A DNA stretch of 64,000 nucleotides, from contig PKXQ01000137.1 of the NCBI GenBank assembly GCA_003132405.1, positions 250 through 64,249 on the forward strand. The letters run 5' to 3'. Origin of the DNA: Acidobacteriaceae bacterium (GTDB lineage Bacteria; Acidobacteriota; Terriglobia; Terriglobales; Acidobacteriaceae). Positions 63,220 through 64,000 of this stretch are shown here, one piece after another (positions within the stretch are counted from its first letter, which is position 1; each line of letters begins with the position of its first letter). The notes below the pieces were generated by a model. It was not told where the DNA came from and did not search any database. It saw only the letters and a program-made list of their open reading frames with translations. The position numbers were made by a program, and so were the translations under genes.

Positions 63220-64000
63220 CTACTGCGCGGCTACGGCCGGTGCGGCTGAGATCGTGGCCACAATTTCTGGCGGCAATCCAAAGCGCACATTCTCCGGCAT
63301 AATTTCGAGCTCCTGCACGTCGCCAAACCCTTGCTCCGCCAGGTATTCGACTACTTCCTGTACCAGATGTTCTGGAGCCGACGCTCCTGCGGTCACGGCG
63401 ACGGTCTTCACGCCGTGCAACCACTGCGGCTGAATATTGTGGCAGTCATCGATTAGATGCGCCTCCGTGCCCAAACTGCGCGCTACCTCAACCAGGCGCT
63501 TGGAATTCGAACTGTTATCCGAGCCCACAACCAGCAGCAAATCGGCGTCGGAGGCAACGTGCTTCACGGCCACTTGTCGGTTTTCGGTGGCGTAACAGAT
63601 ATCCTGCGCCGCCGGACCTTTAATGTTCGGAAACCGCTCGCGCAGCGCGGCGATAATGTCGCGCGTCTCATCCAGGCTCAGCGTGGTCTGCGTTAGATAG
63701 GCTACGCGATCAGGATCGGGCAACGTCACCGACGCAACTTCCGCGGGCGAACCGACAACCTGCGTCACCGCGGGCGCTTCGCCGAGCGTTCCAATCACTT
63801 CGTCGTGATCGCGATGGCCGATCAGAATCAGCGAATAGCCTTCCTTGGCGAACTTCACCGCCTCCACGTGCACCTTGGTGACCAGTGGGCACGTTGCATC
63901 GATCACGCGCAACTTGCGCGCTTTGCTCGCTTCGCGCACCTCGGGAGACACGCCGTGCGCGCTATAAATCACGCGTTCGCCTTCGGGCACTTCGTCGACG
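63220..64000 (-). CDS. ispH: 4-Hydroxy-3-methylbut-2-enyl diphosphate reductase, N-terminus off the edge
   Basis: Last enzyme of the MEP pathway, making IPP and DMAPP with a 4Fe-4S cluster. The visible part holds SAHGVSPEV, IDATCPLVTKVH, DICYATENRQ and SDNSSNSKRLVEVA, with two of the three cluster Cys. The frame is open at the right edge and the true start, with the first Cys, lies beyond. About 260 of some 310 residues are seen. Its place upstream of shc gives isoprenoid precursor supply for hopanoids. Confidence 0.95.
   Translation of the reverse strand, partial: VDEVPEGERVIYSAHGVSPEVREASKARKLRVIDATCPLVTKVHVEAVKFAKEGYSLILIGHRDHDEVIGTLGEAPAVTQVVGSPAEVASVTLPDPDRVAYLTQTTLSLDETRDIIAALRERFPNIKGPAAQDICYATENRQVAVKHVASDADLLLVVGSDNSSNSKRLVEVARSLGTEAHLIDDCHNIQPQWLHGVKTVAVTAGASAPEHLVQEVVEYLAEQGFGDVQELEIMPENVRFGLPPEIVATISAAPAVAAQ

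Noticed and set aside
62506..63249. A 247-codon plus-strand ORF over shc
   Set aside because: Antisense to squalene-hopene cyclase with no recognisable motif.

Overview
The window looks like a chromosomal segment of a soil Acidobacteriota bacterium, most like the Terriglobia/Koribacter group. The evidence is a moderately high GC content, an Oar-like TonB-dependent receptor with a carboxypeptidase-regulatory N-terminus, a DUF1844 protein, a full squalene-hopene operon and several short dispersed repeat families. This assignment is inferred from gene content; there is no rRNA gene to confirm it. I saw no rRNA, tRNA, prophage, transposase or CRISPR array.

Layout. 1-20.3 kb is mostly housekeeping on the minus strand: acetate kinase (cut by the left edge), an MBL-fold hydrolase, a DUF1844 protein, YgfZ, then a plus-strand PpiC foldase, an SDR and a VapBC module, then a cupin, UbiE/MenG, AroB, an Old Yellow Enzyme, outer-membrane and secreted proteins, TerC, an Rrf2 regulator, a PP2C phosphatase, PPK2 and a GT-C type membrane protein. 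20.4-25.2 kb is plus strand: an NAD-type isocitrate dehydrogenase, a second VapBC module with a near-consensus promoter and apparent leaderless start, heme A synthase, an ABC ATPase with no visible permease, and a zinc-ribbon/pilin-like fusion.

25.2-39.3 kb is a coherent accessory locus that I read as a nucleoside-utilisation system. It holds three exported nucleoside hydrolases (two with an eroded metal-binding motif), a TPR protein with a carboxypeptidase-regulatory domain, a 1217-residue TonB-dependent receptor, a ureide-permease/GRP-like transporter, deoxyribose-phosphate aldolase and a two-domain ALDH16-type aldehyde dehydrogenase. In the inferred scheme nucleosides cross the outer membrane, are split in the periplasm, base or sugar is imported, and acetaldehyde from DeoC is oxidised by the adjacent dehydrogenase. 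A LacI-like palindrome lies in the divergent region between the third hydrolase and deoC.

39.3-50.5 kb is mixed: a frameshifted small membrane protein, a stand-alone TrpF, an RsbW/RsbV-like pair, an OB-fold secreted protein, an outer-membrane barrel, a GT2/Spinster-like MFS pair, QueF, and an adaptor-TPR-TolC set lacking a pump.

50.7-64 kb is hopanoid biosynthesis: hpnJ with a pair of small DMT transporters on the plus strand, then on the minus strand (transcribed right to left) ispH, shc, hpnA, hpnG, two zinc-dependent dehydrogenases, hpnC, hpnD and hpnE. IspH supplies isoprenoid precursor, HpnC/D/E make squalene, Shc cyclises it, HpnG works on the C35 side chain and HpnJ on cyclitol-ether head groups. 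HpnH is not in the window. The two dehydrogenases next to hpnG are candidates for the poorly defined ribosylhopane-to-bacteriohopanetetrol reduction.
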